DNA of 36,401 nt, taken from the IMG/VR virus record IMGVR_UViG_3300009183_000201, positions 1 through 36,401 of that record; one strand, 5' to 3'. Made by a program: the position numbers and the translations under genes. The notes below the pieces were generated by a model that saw nothing but the letters and a program-made list of their open reading frames with translations, did not search any database and had not been told where the DNA came from. This document shows positions 17,136 through 26,116 of the stretch, piece by piece. Position 1 is the first letter of the stretch. Each line of letters opens with the position of its first letter. The stretch is from a virus.

Positions 17136-18347
17136 CTAGCTAGCGACGCGGCAGGCCCATTCCGGCCGACGTGCGGCCCAGCCATACATAATGTCCGCGC
17201 GAGTGATGAACTTGTCGTTCGTCACGTCGTAAGCGGACACCATGCGGATCGACATCCCCGTTTCAGGGTCCGTCTGGGTTTTGGCCATGTCAACGCCCTG
17301 CGGCACCTGCAACGGCACCATCGCAAAGCAAAATGCCTCCTTGTGGAAGGCGATGCCCTGCGGGCTGAGAGCCGACGCCGCGCCCAAAACCGTGATGGCT
17401 GCGTTGTCAGCAGGCGACGCCGTCACCGTCTTATACGCGCCCGTCACCGTGATCGCCGGGTAGATCGAGGCAGTCAAATTGCCACTGCCGTCGGACGAAA
17501 CGTCGGCCGTGACGACAAACTGCTGCAACGACCCCGTCGAGTCACCGGACACCTTATTGACGCTATTGACGCCAGTGATCGTGAACACGTCACCCTTCTT
17601 GAGGCGCGACGCAGCCGAGGCCGTCCAGCCGTCCGTCACCAAGCTGGTACCAGTCTGGGAGGCACCGTTAACGAGCGGGGTGCCGCCCAGCGGGCCAACG
17701 GTGTGCGTGCGGATGTTCTGGTCCATGTACCACTTGAAGCCAGCCGCCTGACCCATCGAGCCCTTTTTGTACTGCTTGTCGATCTCGCTGGACGACTGAA
17801 ACAACCCCTTCAGGGAATCGACGATGGTCGCCTGCATCCCGGGGTTGATGACGAGGTGCCGCTGGTCATCGACCGGGGCGCTGTTCTCGCTGATCTTCTG
17901 ACCGGCTTGGAGGTACGTGATGATGGCGTTGGGCACCGTGGCCGGCGTGCCGACCGTGTTGGCGGTCGCCTGATACGCAAGGGTCAAGCCATCGACGTCG
18001 ACGCTGTTGGCGAGGGCGACGGCGGCGCTGTTCAAATAACGATCAGCGAAGCGGTCGATCGACAGCGTCAAGTCCTTCGAGGTGAACTCGAAAGCGACGT
18101 GCTTTTGAGTATTGATCACCAGGTCCACGCTGGTTTCGGTCACGTCTTGGGTGCTGAGTGTCGCGCCGTTTGACGCCGTAAACTGCACGGGACGACGGAG
18201 TTTCAGGGTGTCGCCGATTTTCGCGCCAGATTGGGCGAAGCGGTCATCGTACTCGTGGCTGACGTTGCTGGTGAACACCAAGTTGTTCTTGAAGCGCATC
18301 AAGAGCTCGTTGGTGATGATCGTGGGCGTAAGAATGGAATTGGCCAT
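17136..18347 (-). CDS. Major capsid protein, P22 coat family
   Basis: 403 residues (P22 coat has 430). The sequence follows the P22 coat family: N-terminal ANSILTPTIITNELLMRFKN, then GAKIGDTLKLRRP, the TSVDLVINTQKHVAFEF strand and LSIDRFADRYLNSAAVALAN. A beta-rich inserted region follows in the second half (RLKKGDVFTITGV, TGSLQQFVVTADV), comparable to the I-domain of P22 coat, and the C-terminus is ADIMYGWAARRPEWACR. It assembles the HK97-fold icosahedral shell on the scaffold encoded just upstream. An almost ideal GGAGGT site lies six bases before the ATG, and a hairpin follows the stop; both fit very high expression. Confidence 0.93.
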   Translation of the reverse strand: MANSILTPTIITNELLMRFKNNLVFTSNVSHEYDDRFAQSGAKIGDTLKLRRPVQFTASNGATLSTQDVTETSVDLVINTQKHVAFEFTSKDLTLSIDRFADRYLNSAAVALANSVDVDGLTLAYQATANTVGTPATVPNAIITYLQAGQKISENSAPVDDQRHLVINPGMQATIVDSLKGLFQSSSEIDKQYKKGSMGQAAGFKWYMDQNIRTHTVGPLGGTPLVNGASQTGTSLVTDGWTASAASRLKKGDVFTITGVNSVNKVSGDSTGSLQQFVVTADVSSDGSGNLTASIYPAITVTGAYKTVTASPADNAAITVLGAASALSPQGIAFHKEAFCFAMVPLQVPQGVDMAKTQTDPETGMSIRMVSAYDVTNDKFITRADIMYGWAARRPEWACRVAS

Positions 18348-18350
18348 TGG

Positions 18351-19223
18351 CTACCTCCGTAGCTGTTGTCGCCGAGCCTTTTCCCATGCCGTGAAGTCGT
18401 TCGCGAAGCTGTCGTCGAGTATGTTCGGCGTCACCTTGGCAGAGGCCGTCACGGGTCGGATGGGCTCGGGAGCGCGTGTCACGCGCTGCTGGGTTTTCGG
18501 TTGTGCGGGCGCGGCCAGAGTGGCCTCGAGACGCCCTAACTCGCGCGCGGCCGCAATCGGCGGCAGCTGCGCAATTCGTTCTGCTTCTTTGGGGTTCGAG
18601 CCAAGCCAGTAGGCCAGGTCCGGTCCCGATTCGGAGTCGAGGATCACAGCGCGCATCGCATCGCTGACCGGCACGTCTTCGCTGAAGGCGATCTCGGCAA
18701 AGTCCGCATACTTCGAAGCCGCCGCCTTCGCGCGCTCCTGGAAGGTCCGCGTGAGGTTCTCGTCCTGCTGTTGCTGCTGGTAGCGCTCCAGAGCCTTGTG
18801 CTCCATCGCGATCCGCTGATCCAGCTTCTGGTCCGTCTTCCAGTCCGCTAGCGCCTCTACGTACGCGTCGTAGTCGTCGAACTGCTCGGCCCGCGGACGC
18901 TGCACCGTGGTCTGCTCAGGCTCCTGTTGGCGCGCAGCGGGTTGTCCGCCAGTCGCCCCCAATGCCTGCTGCAGAGCCGTCTGCAACTCGTAGTTGCTAC
19001 GCGTCAGCCGGTCAATGCGTTTCTGGAAGCCGCCTTTTCCCTTGCGGGGGGCGTCATCCTGGTCGTCTTCTCCCGTTTCCGATTCGGGAGCAGTTTCAGC
19101 CGGCGGGGTTGCCGCGGCCTCGGACATAGTTCCGTCGGCTTGGTCGCGCCAAGCCTGATACTGCTGAAAGTCTTCGGGTGCCTGAACGGACGAGTCCGCT
19201 GGCGTCTGTGTGAAGTCGCTCAT
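18351..19223 (-). CDS. Scaffolding protein
   Basis: 290 residues (P22 gp8 has 303), acidic and low-complexity at the N-terminus (ETGEDDQDDAPRKGKGG), a helical middle rich in Gln and Lys (RYQQQQQDENLTRTFQERAK), the phrase NPKEAERIAQLPPIAAAREL and a basic C-terminal end (EKARRQQLRR). In P22-type phages the basic C-terminal helix-turn-helix binds coat. It lies three bases before the coat gene, the normal place. Sequence similarity to gp8 is not obvious by eye; composition, ends and position support the call. Confidence 0.88.
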   Translation of the reverse strand: MSDFTQTPADSSVQAPEDFQQYQAWRDQADGTMSEAAATPPAETAPESETGEDDQDDAPRKGKGGFQKRIDRLTRSNYELQTALQQALGATGGQPAARQQEPEQTTVQRPRAEQFDDYDAYVEALADWKTDQKLDQRIAMEHKALERYQQQQQDENLTRTFQERAKAAASKYADFAEIAFSEDVPVSDAMRAVILDSESGPDLAYWLGSNPKEAERIAQLPPIAAARELGRLEATLAAPAQPKTQQRVTRAPEPIRPVTASAKVTPNILDDSFANDFTAWEKARRQQLRR

Positions 19224-19234
19224 GGTGATTGCCT

Positions 19235-19263
19235 TTGAGTGGATTGGGAACGCGGTCTACAAT
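19235..19263 (+). promoter_or_regulatory. Sigma70-type promoter for plus-strand gene
   Basis: TTGAGT at 19235-19240 and TACAAT at 19258-19263 are separated by 17 bases. It points away from the scaffold gene, into the plus-strand gene at 19332. The 5' leader contains CAGGT-GAA-ACCTG (19277-19289) and AAACCT-GATA-AGGTTT (19283-19298), two small hairpins that share the ACCT segment and so exclude each other. Confidence 0.55.
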
Positions 19264-19331
19264 GCCGGCCGCTAGGCAGGTGAAACCTGATAAGGTTTGG
19301 CTACGTCAAAGAAGGAAAGGAAGGTGTTTGA

Positions 19332-19592
19332 ATGCGGTTGAAAGACAGAAAAGTGTGGCTATCCGGCGAAGAAGACGAAATGAGATTCATATCGCTTGGG
19401 TTCACCACCGAAGGTGGTGAGCAAGTCATCGCCGTGTACAAGCAATTTGGATGGGAACGGGCACCGCAGGCGCATCTGGACGAAATGATCCAGCCCATGT
19501 TGTCTAGAGCTCCGGTTGCGATTTTCCATCCCGTCCAAGCCCCCCCAAGTAAGCCAAAGCCGCAGCGGTCGGTAAAAACGCCCCGTTCTTAA
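19332..19592 (+). CDS. Plus-strand cargo-type gene inside capsid operon
   Basis: 86 residues beginning MRLKDRKVWLSGEEDEMRF. A GGAAGG ribosome binding site lies seven bases before the ATG and a promoter-like sequence is at 19235-19263, so this looks like an independently expressed unit. It is transcribed against the surrounding late operon, and its last 89 bases overlap the 3' end of the 924-residue gene. Codons such as AGA, ATA and CTA are commoner than in neighbours, hinting at transfer. The first 57 residues look like a folded domain; the C-terminus is a Pro/Lys-rich tail. Function not recognised; such genes ('morons') are often expressed in the lysogen. Confidence 0.6.
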   Translation: MRLKDRKVWLSGEEDEMRFISLGFTTEGGEQVIAVYKQFGWERAPQAHLDEMIQPMLSRAPVAIFHPVQAPPSKPKPQRSVKTPRS

Positions 19593-22278
19593 GACCTTCG
19601 AGAACTGCCGGAAACCCGTCTCTTTCAAGCAGTTTCACGAGGTTCGTCACGTCGACGCGTAGCTGCGCCCCTGGCTTCATACGGTCATACACAGGGCGTA
19701 GTTGCTGGGCGGAACGCTGAAACGCTCCCGATAAATCCATCTGGTCTTTGGGATCTAGTTGGGCTATCTTCCCCAGCCACTCCCTTGTCAACGTACCCGA
19801 CCCCATCGGTTTCTTCAGAAATGCCGAGTTGTCGACGTACCCGCCAATATCGGTCCCCAAAATGCCTAATTGTTGCTTCTCCTTCAACTTCGGGTCATGA
19901 AGAGCGGTCTGAAGAGCGTCCCGTTTCTCCCGACCAATATCCCGGGTCGACCCTGTCGCAATTACGCCAGCACCGCTGTCGACCATGTACATGCTTGGGT
20001 CAACCGCATTGCCTGCTTGGAGCCGCTCTAGGGGCGCGCGCCCCTCGGCGGGGAACATGGCAGCCTTGCCTTTATCCGTTGGGACTATGCCCGTGTAGCC
20101 CATGCCAAGCTGCTGCGTCATAATGCCGCGGCCCTGTTCCGCGGCAGCTATCACCGCTTTGTCGCGAAAGCGCATGTCGGGCTGGCCGCCTTCCCACGAC
20201 AACGGCACCTGAACGCCGCGCGGCGTCGTTTGGTGTGATACCGTCTCTCCAGTCACTGGCTCTTTCCAGTACCCGGTACCCTTTCGCACCGACATTGAGC
20301 CGTCAGGGAACGTGGCTCGGTGCAGAATATCGTGCCCAAGTTCATCGGTGAAAGCGCCACCCACAAGATTGTCGTGGTATTCCAAATTGTTGATATCTGG
20401 GGTGACGCCCGGGGTCATCCCACTCCCGGTGCCTGCCCCCGGTGCGCTCTCTGGTGTCGCATAGACCACCGCTTTATTCGGACGTGACCCTTGAACGGGT
20501 AACTTCAGCGCCTGGGAGTCCCGGCGACGCCCCCCGCCGAGATCAGCCAAAACCCCTCCGACCTCATGCAGGTTTCGCTGGTCATCAAGAGTTAAATCAA
20601 CTTTCCGTTGAGGCCATAGGAACGACGGCATTCGATCCGCGGCTTCGCCAAACCGAGTATCCCCAAGGACGTCACGGTACTTGCCCTGCTTGAACAACGA
20701 CGAGAAGTCTGGAGTGCCGGAAACTAAGTCCGGAGTCAGCCGCCCGGAAGCCACAAAATCCCGCGGGTCCATTTTCTGCTTGCCCGATTGCTCATACCAC
20801 GGCATAAGCGCAGACCATTCCATCTCCTGCGCCTCAGACGGATGCACCCCAAGTTCGTTGGCCGCTGCGCGCGTACGGCCAGACACTGCTGCATAAACTT
20901 GTGTCATGCCAGGATTGCCTTTTGCAAGGTCTTTGCCTGATCCGCTGAAGATGTTATTGCGTAACCCGTAGCCGTTGGCCATCCACGCATCAAGCGTTAG
21001 CTTATTGACGTCGTCGGACAGGTTCGCATAAAAGCTGTTGACCTTCGGCCCGCTCAGCGTCATCTTGGGTATGCTGCCGTCCGGAGTCGTAAGAGCGCTC
21101 ACCGAATTCGGAAACCACGCATGCAGTACTGACTTCTCAGTCTTGGAGCCCTGTACGGATGCCGCCATTATTTGCTTGATCGCGTTGGGATCGATAGGCC
21201 TACCAGCCTTGTCCCAAGTGACCCAGACATTCAACGCGTTCATGAGGTTTGCCTCAACCGATACTCTCGGGCTGAGCGAGGCCAACAAAGACGCGAACCG
21301 CGGCGCATCATCGCCAAACGTATCCATAATCGCCTGCGTAGACGCCCGGTACCAGCCTTGTTTTGGTGCCCCCACTTTCATGACCGACATCAATTGAGCC
21401 TCGTTCGGTAACGCCTTCAGTAATCGGTCGACAGCCGATATATGCTCTGGCGAACTCAGCACCTTGGAAGCCTCAAGGCCGTTCATAAACTGCATCGCCC
21501 GGCCCACGTCAGGATGAGAACGCTGCACTTTGTCGAGCAGTTCCAGTTCCTGCGGAGACATCGTGCGGCTGCGCTCTTCAGCCATATCCGCTACCAAATT
21601 GCCACGCACCGGGTCTGATGCTGGCCTCTGCGCCCCTTGCAACTCCCGCCCATCGACTGTTCTCACCCCAGGGGGCGGCCCAAATGGTTCCACCTTAGAC
21701 GATGGCCCGAAGGCGTCCGACAGACTCGTTATGCGGCTTTCACTTTCGCCAGCTACGCCTGCCGCTCGTGGTTGTAATGACCCATGAAGGCCCTTCATCA
21801 CCTCGTCGTATTTGCTGGCCGCCTGCCGGCTGAATCCACCGCCCAGCCCCTCTAAGCCTGGAACCACCTTCTTCGCATTCTTGCTTACCTTGGCCAACGC
21901 CCCGACGCCTCCGATCAACAACTTGTCCAGATCCCCATCAGCACTCGGGGGGATCGCGTCCAAAATGGAGGTGATGTTCATCCCTATCGGCGAACGCAAT
22001 AACGAGTCCAGGTACTGCGCGCCCTGTTCCACGCCTGGAACCTTCGCAACGGCACCGAGAACGCCTTCCCCTAGGCCCTCAAGGTCCATGTCCAAGATCC
22101 CCCTCCCAAGGCGGGAGCCTCTCTTCTGCGCCTCAGCTTGCGCCATCTCCCACTCCCGCAACTTCTGCTTGCGGTCGACGTCAGTTTCTGCGCCCTGACG
22201 GCTCCAATCCTCTCCGCGGCGCATCACACTCTGCATCAATGACGAGGGCACGTACTGCTTCCGTTTGTTATCCGCCAT
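19504..22278 (-). CDS. Unrecognised 924-residue protein between portal and scaffold
   Basis: I chose the ATG at 22278 (MADNKRKQYVPSSLMQ), which overlaps the portal stop by 11 bases and has AGGAG seven bases upstream. Residues 60-150 contain Gly/Leu-rich helices. Residues about 305-495 form a helical domain with GWYRAST, FASLLASLSPRVSVEANLMN, LSGPKVNSFYANLSDDVNKL and TLDAWMANGYG; I believe this type occurs in other phages as a domain of unknown function (DUF7178-like, from memory). The C-terminal 400 residues include Gly/Pro-rich stretches and no motif I know. P22 has no gene here. An internal virion protein or an effector carried in the head are possible. Confidence 0.8.
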   Translation of the reverse strand: MADNKRKQYVPSSLMQSVMRRGEDWSRQGAETDVDRKQKLREWEMAQAEAQKRGSRLGRGILDMDLEGLGEGVLGAVAKVPGVEQGAQYLDSLLRSPIGMNITSILDAIPPSADGDLDKLLIGGVGALAKVSKNAKKVVPGLEGLGGGFSRQAASKYDEVMKGLHGSLQPRAAGVAGESESRITSLSDAFGPSSKVEPFGPPPGVRTVDGRELQGAQRPASDPVRGNLVADMAEERSRTMSPQELELLDKVQRSHPDVGRAMQFMNGLEASKVLSSPEHISAVDRLLKALPNEAQLMSVMKVGAPKQGWYRASTQAIMDTFGDDAPRFASLLASLSPRVSVEANLMNALNVWVTWDKAGRPIDPNAIKQIMAASVQGSKTEKSVLHAWFPNSVSALTTPDGSIPKMTLSGPKVNSFYANLSDDVNKLTLDAWMANGYGLRNNIFSGSGKDLAKGNPGMTQVYAAVSGRTRAAANELGVHPSEAQEMEWSALMPWYEQSGKQKMDPRDFVASGRLTPDLVSGTPDFSSLFKQGKYRDVLGDTRFGEAADRMPSFLWPQRKVDLTLDDQRNLHEVGGVLADLGGGRRRDSQALKLPVQGSRPNKAVVYATPESAPGAGTGSGMTPGVTPDINNLEYHDNLVGGAFTDELGHDILHRATFPDGSMSVRKGTGYWKEPVTGETVSHQTTPRGVQVPLSWEGGQPDMRFRDKAVIAAAEQGRGIMTQQLGMGYTGIVPTDKGKAAMFPAEGRAPLERLQAGNAVDPSMYMVDSGAGVIATGSTRDIGREKRDALQTALHDPKLKEKQQLGILGTDIGGYVDNSAFLKKPMGSGTLTREWLGKIAQLDPKDQMDLSGAFQRSAQQLRPVYDRMKPGAQLRVDVTNLVKLLERDGFPAVLEGLKNGAFLPTAAALAYLGGLGRDGKSQPEL

Positions 22279-24313
22279 ATGCCTGCTCCTGCTCCTGACC
22301 GGGCATCGCCGGCTGCTGCTGCTCTTCCTCGGCCGCCACCACCGCAATCGTCTGCTTCAGCGACGCGATCTCCTGGCGGAGCAGCTCGATGTTTTCGCGG
22401 CTCGATAGCTGCGCCTCGATCTTCACCAGTTCGGTCTGCGCCTTCATCGCCTCGATCCGTTCGCGAGACTCTAGCTCCATACGCTTCGTCCTGATGTCGT
22501 CGGTCGCCTGGTTCAATGCCTGGCTCAGCTGCTCGTTCTGCTGCGCCATCTGCGCCATCTGAGCCTGCACCTCAGGCGGAACCTGCTGTTCGTTCTCTTC
22601 GCCTTCCTGCAGGTTCGGCGGCAACAGCTTCTTCAACCGCTCAGCGATCTCCGCGGCGCCTGGCCAATCCATGTTCTTGACTAGCAAATCGCCTGCCACC
22701 TGCATCAACGGCGGGTACGCCTGCGACAGCTGCATCATGCTGTCGACGGCTTCCTGGCGCTTGGTGGAGAACGACGGCCCCACCGACACGGTGACGTCGT
22801 ACTGGCCCACTGATAGGTCGTAGATGCGCTCCACGCCCTTGTCTAGCGTGGGGGCATTGATCTGCACGACGCGCTCCTGGTCCTCGGTCCCGATGATGCG
22901 CATGACCCGCGGCGCATCGTAGATCTGGGGGATCAGGTCGAGAACGATGCGGCCGAGATGCTTAATGCTGCGCGCAAGGTTGTCGGCGTAGTGGAAGTTG
23001 GCGACGTCGCCCTCACGCTGACGGGCGAGGATCGCTCTGCCGCTCTGCTCGTTGGAACGCGCGCCCAGAGAGGCGTCGTAGATGCCCGTCGTGGCCTTCA
23101 GGTCATCGTTGGCCTGCATCCGCGCATGGCTGATCGCCTGGATCGGTGGCTCGTACACTTGCCGCTGCGGCGCGCCTATCGCCACGCCTGCGTGGCTAAT
23201 CGGCTTGTACTCCAAATATGGAAAATTCCGGGTGTTGGCCGACTGCCACTGGCGCTCAAACCCTTCAAACTGGCCCGCGGCACCGATGAACGGAGCCTTT
23301 GGGGCCAGGGCGATCATCTCGGTCTCCGCTGTGGCCCAGTAGTTGTACATCCGCTGCGGGTCACGAGCAAATCGAACGACGCCAAACAGCTGCCGATCCC
23401 CGTTGACGATGACCTCATCGCCTAGCACCGGGATGATCGGAATCCACTTGCCCGGCCACTCCCGCTTCTCGAGCACTTCGAGGCCGTTGATCTTGCACCA
23501 GTAGACAGTCGGCACCTGCACGCTGCGGGTCCGCAGCACCTGCATCCCTTCCGGCACCTGGTCGGCCGGCATCACCGAGCCATCCTCAAGCATCGCGAGA
23601 TCCTGCTCTGCGTAATCGATGTGCCAATACTCGGCGATTCGAACCGACTTGCCCGTGATCCAGCCCGGGGCCTGGTCGCCAACTGAGTGCAAGTCGGGCA
23701 TCCCCGACAATTCGCTCTTCGGGTACAGCTTTTTGAACTCTTCCCGTTCGATATCCTGCACAACAAACGCGAAACGCGCATCGCTGTAGTCGGTCTTCTG
23801 GCACTCCGGATCAAAGTAGATGGAGAACGGGTTGCGGATCCGCTCGATCTTGATCTCCTGATCGAAGCTCCTCTCGTCGACGTAATCGGTGATCACGCGA
23901 ATGTAGCCAAACCCAAACGTCGCCGCATGCTCAGCAGCGGTGTCGTAGGCCACGTCAGCGTCGCTGACGACCTCGATGTGACGCATGATCCCCTGCAGGA
24001 TCTCCGCCGTCTCCGGATCAGCCATATCGTCGACCGGGTTGACCTGGATCGACGGACGGTTCTGCCGGATCTCGTTGGTCACCTGGCGCAGGAACTGAGG
24101 GATACGATTGATCGTCAAGCACGGGCGACCGCTGTTCTGGCGCTCGATCTTGATGTTCTCGGGCCATTGCTCGCCCGCTCGGAACCGCAGATCCTCCAGC
24201 GACTCGCGCCGGATCGACTCTTCGGCCTCTGAAGCCACCTTGAAACGCTCACGCGCATGCTGCAGCAGCTTCTCGTCGCCTTCCAAGCCGTCTTTCTTGT
24301 CTTCGTAATCCAT
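22268..24313 (-). CDS. Portal protein, P22 family
   Basis: 681 residues (P22 portal has 725). Residues about 40-95 carry the family signature: DLRFRAGEQWPENIK, GRPCLTINRIPQFLRQVTN and NRPSIQVNP. Then come HAATFGFGYIRVITDY and RNPFSIYFDPECQKTDYSDA. The C-terminal 130 residues are a long Gln/Glu-rich helix, which fits the P22 barrel. Twelve copies form the vertex ring through which DNA is packaged and ejected. The gene starts directly after the terminase stop. Confidence 0.94.
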   Translation of the reverse strand: MDYEDKKDGLEGDEKLLQHARERFKVASEAEESIRRESLEDLRFRAGEQWPENIKIERQNSGRPCLTINRIPQFLRQVTNEIRQNRPSIQVNPVDDMADPETAEILQGIMRHIEVVSDADVAYDTAAEHAATFGFGYIRVITDYVDERSFDQEIKIERIRNPFSIYFDPECQKTDYSDARFAFVVQDIEREEFKKLYPKSELSGMPDLHSVGDQAPGWITGKSVRIAEYWHIDYAEQDLAMLEDGSVMPADQVPEGMQVLRTRSVQVPTVYWCKINGLEVLEKREWPGKWIPIIPVLGDEVIVNGDRQLFGVVRFARDPQRMYNYWATAETEMIALAPKAPFIGAAGQFEGFERQWQSANTRNFPYLEYKPISHAGVAIGAPQRQVYEPPIQAISHARMQANDDLKATTGIYDASLGARSNEQSGRAILARQREGDVANFHYADNLARSIKHLGRIVLDLIPQIYDAPRVMRIIGTEDQERVVQINAPTLDKGVERIYDLSVGQYDVTVSVGPSFSTKRQEAVDSMMQLSQAYPPLMQVAGDLLVKNMDWPGAAEIAERLKKLLPPNLQEGEENEQQVPPEVQAQMAQMAQQNEQLSQALNQATDDIRTKRMELESRERIEAMKAQTELVKIEAQLSSRENIELLRQEIASLKQTIAVVAAEEEQQQPAMPGQEQEQAYGG

Positions 24314-25771
24314 TTAGGCCATCCACCCGCCGGCAGCATCCTGCCCGACGTACGAAAACGATTGCTCAGCCTCTTTCGGCTTCGGCTGAACCTTCATGCG
24401 GTCGCGGCCGCTCATCACCAGGTACCGAGTCGCATCCATAAGGTGGTCCTTCTCCTTCACGACGCGCCCGCCGGCGTCGCGACGATACAACCGAAACTCC
24501 TCTCGCCAGTTCGACAACGAGGCAAACACCCGCAGCTTCCCGGCAGACAGCATCTGCCAGACTTCGTACAGCCCGGCCTCCACCGCGTTCTGCGCGGCTT
24601 CAATGTCCAGGCCCAAGTCCAGATACATCTGCATGAGCTGGGCTCCATCACGCTGCGCACGCCCGCGGGAGGCAGGATCAATGACCCCGGGTACCCACGC
24701 GCCGCGGCCCTTGATCGCCTCGGCATGCAACACCGGCTCCGCCTGGCCCCTGTAATGCTCCGAATAGAGGTACACCGTGCTCGTCTCGCGATCCAGCGCT
24801 CCCCAAATCGCCGCGGTGCGGTTCCAGCCGACGTCGAGCGCGAACGCCCGCGGCCAGTGCGCAGGAATCTCAAAGTCAGGCACCACCACATCGCTTTCGG
24901 GTACCGGATAGATGGCACCGCTGCCCAGGGCAGGCACGCCCAAGGCGCGCGCGTCGCGCTGGTGCGGGGGAATCGCCGCCCACAACTCCTCTTTGACGTC
25001 CTTCGACAGGTGCGGCACGTCGTCCCAGGTGCAGCCGACGACGAAGCGCTTGCCGCCCTTGGCCTGCTCCAGGTCGCCGCCGGGTAGAAACTGCAGCACC
25101 AACGGCGTCAGCCCGTTGAGCGGGGTGAACGTGCAAAGCAACATCCCGTTTGTGGTCATCGTCCGGAGCAGGCACTCCGCGTAGATGTCCTCGCTGGGCT
25201 CCTCATCGAGCCACACCACATCCTGCTCGGTGCCCTGGAACGCCTCGCGGCGCTGGTCGTACGACTTCAGGACGAGGCTGCTGACGCCACCCGACGCATG
25301 CCGCACCCAGATGGTGTCGACTGCATCCGCCACTCCCGCCTTGGCCGTCGTCTTCAGCAGCAGGTCGCCAGGTATCATGCCGGTGCCGTGGCTACCCGCC
25401 TGGCCCAGTAGCTTCGCCTGGATGATCTCGCGCACCGTCTTGCTGGTGTCGCCTGCGGCCCATGCTTTGATCGGGCGAGTGAAGCGCCGACCTTCCCACC
25501 AAACCGGATAGTTGCCCGTCAGGTGCAGCACTACCTCGTACGCGCCGACGCCCTCGGTCTTCCCGACGCGGTTGGCCGCCAGCATCAGCCTTTCCCTGTG
25601 CGCCCCGCCAGCACCAAAAAACTCCAGGTGCTTCTGGTAGAGCTCTCGCCGCAGTTCCCCCGTGTCGGGGTAGTAACGCGTGATCTTAATCCTCGCCCGC
25701 CGGTGCTGCTCAGCCTTGATGGCCGGCAACAACGCGCGCAACGAGTCCGGTGAGATTATCGAACTCTGCAT
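24314..25771 (-). CDS. terL: Terminase large subunit
   Basis: 485 residues. The packaging ATPase domain shows Walker A AANRVGKT (65-72), Walker B VVWLDEE (185-191) and coupling motif TFTP (214-217). The nuclease domain shows the expected acids Asp313 (ALDVGWN), Asp365 (VIDPASRG) and Asp446 (DHLMDATRY). It cuts concatemeric DNA and drives it into the prohead through the portal. The start lies inside the small-subunit gene (62-base overlap) with no clear ribosome binding site, suggesting coupled translation. By position and size (P22 gp2 has 499 residues) a headful enzyme is likely. Confidence 0.95.
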   Translation of the reverse strand: MQSSIISPDSLRALLPAIKAEQHRRARIKITRYYPDTGELRRELYQKHLEFFGAGGAHRERLMLAANRVGKTEGVGAYEVVLHLTGNYPVWWEGRRFTRPIKAWAAGDTSKTVREIIQAKLLGQAGSHGTGMIPGDLLLKTTAKAGVADAVDTIWVRHASGGVSSLVLKSYDQRREAFQGTEQDVVWLDEEPSEDIYAECLLRTMTTNGMLLCTFTPLNGLTPLVLQFLPGGDLEQAKGGKRFVVGCTWDDVPHLSKDVKEELWAAIPPHQRDARALGVPALGSGAIYPVPESDVVVPDFEIPAHWPRAFALDVGWNRTAAIWGALDRETSTVYLYSEHYRGQAEPVLHAEAIKGRGAWVPGVIDPASRGRAQRDGAQLMQMYLDLGLDIEAAQNAVEAGLYEVWQMLSAGKLRVFASLSNWREEFRLYRRDAGGRVVKEKDHLMDATRYLVMSGRDRMKVQPKPKEAEQSFSYVGQDAAGGWMA

Positions 25772-26087
25772 CGGTCAATACGCTGAAATTCATCGGGATT
25801 GGCCCGCCGTCGGGACCACTCAACTCAACCTTGTCGGTTGCCTTGTGACCAGTGCGGTCAAGGATGTCCTTGGCCACCTGCACCTGCAGCTGCGGCAGCT
25901 CTTTGTCAGCCAGCCGCTCCTCGAATACCGTGATTGCCGGGCACACAAGAGCCGCTAGACGCTCGCGTGCCGACCGGATGACCTGCGGGGCTGCGCCACC
26001 GTGAACGACGCACACGGTTCCGCCGGCGATGGCATTGCGGTTGCACCGTTTCCCGCTGCTCTTTGCCTTCGCAATACATTGGCCCAT
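25710..26087 (-). CDS. Terminase small subunit-like, HGG zinc motif
   Basis: 125 residues from the ATG at 26087, chosen because GAAGG lies eight bases upstream; starts at 26105 and 26165 are longer but poorer. The N-terminus holds Cys4, Cys15, Cys26 and His29 in QCIAKAKSSGKRCNRNA, then VCVVHGGAAPQ, a zinc-knuckle pattern common in small phage proteins preceding large terminases. The rest is helical (ERLADKELPQLQVQVAKDIL), compatible with the oligomerisation part of a small terminase. It overlaps terL by 62 bases. The role in recognising the packaging start site is inferred from position. Confidence 0.8.
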   Translation of the reverse strand: MGQCIAKAKSSGKRCNRNAIAGGTVCVVHGGAAPQVIRSARERLAALVCPAITVFEERLADKELPQLQVQVAKDILDRTGHKATDKVELSGPDGGPIPMNFSVLTDAEFDNLTGLVARVVAGHQG

Positions 26088-26116
26088 AAGGTGTGCCTTC
26101 AACATGGGGTACCCCA

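Noticed and set aside
16884-18173. 429-codon plus-strand frame opposite the coat gene
   Set aside because: The coat gene on the other strand is unmistakable; the mirror frame is Arg/His-rich as expected from antisense of GC-rich coding DNA.
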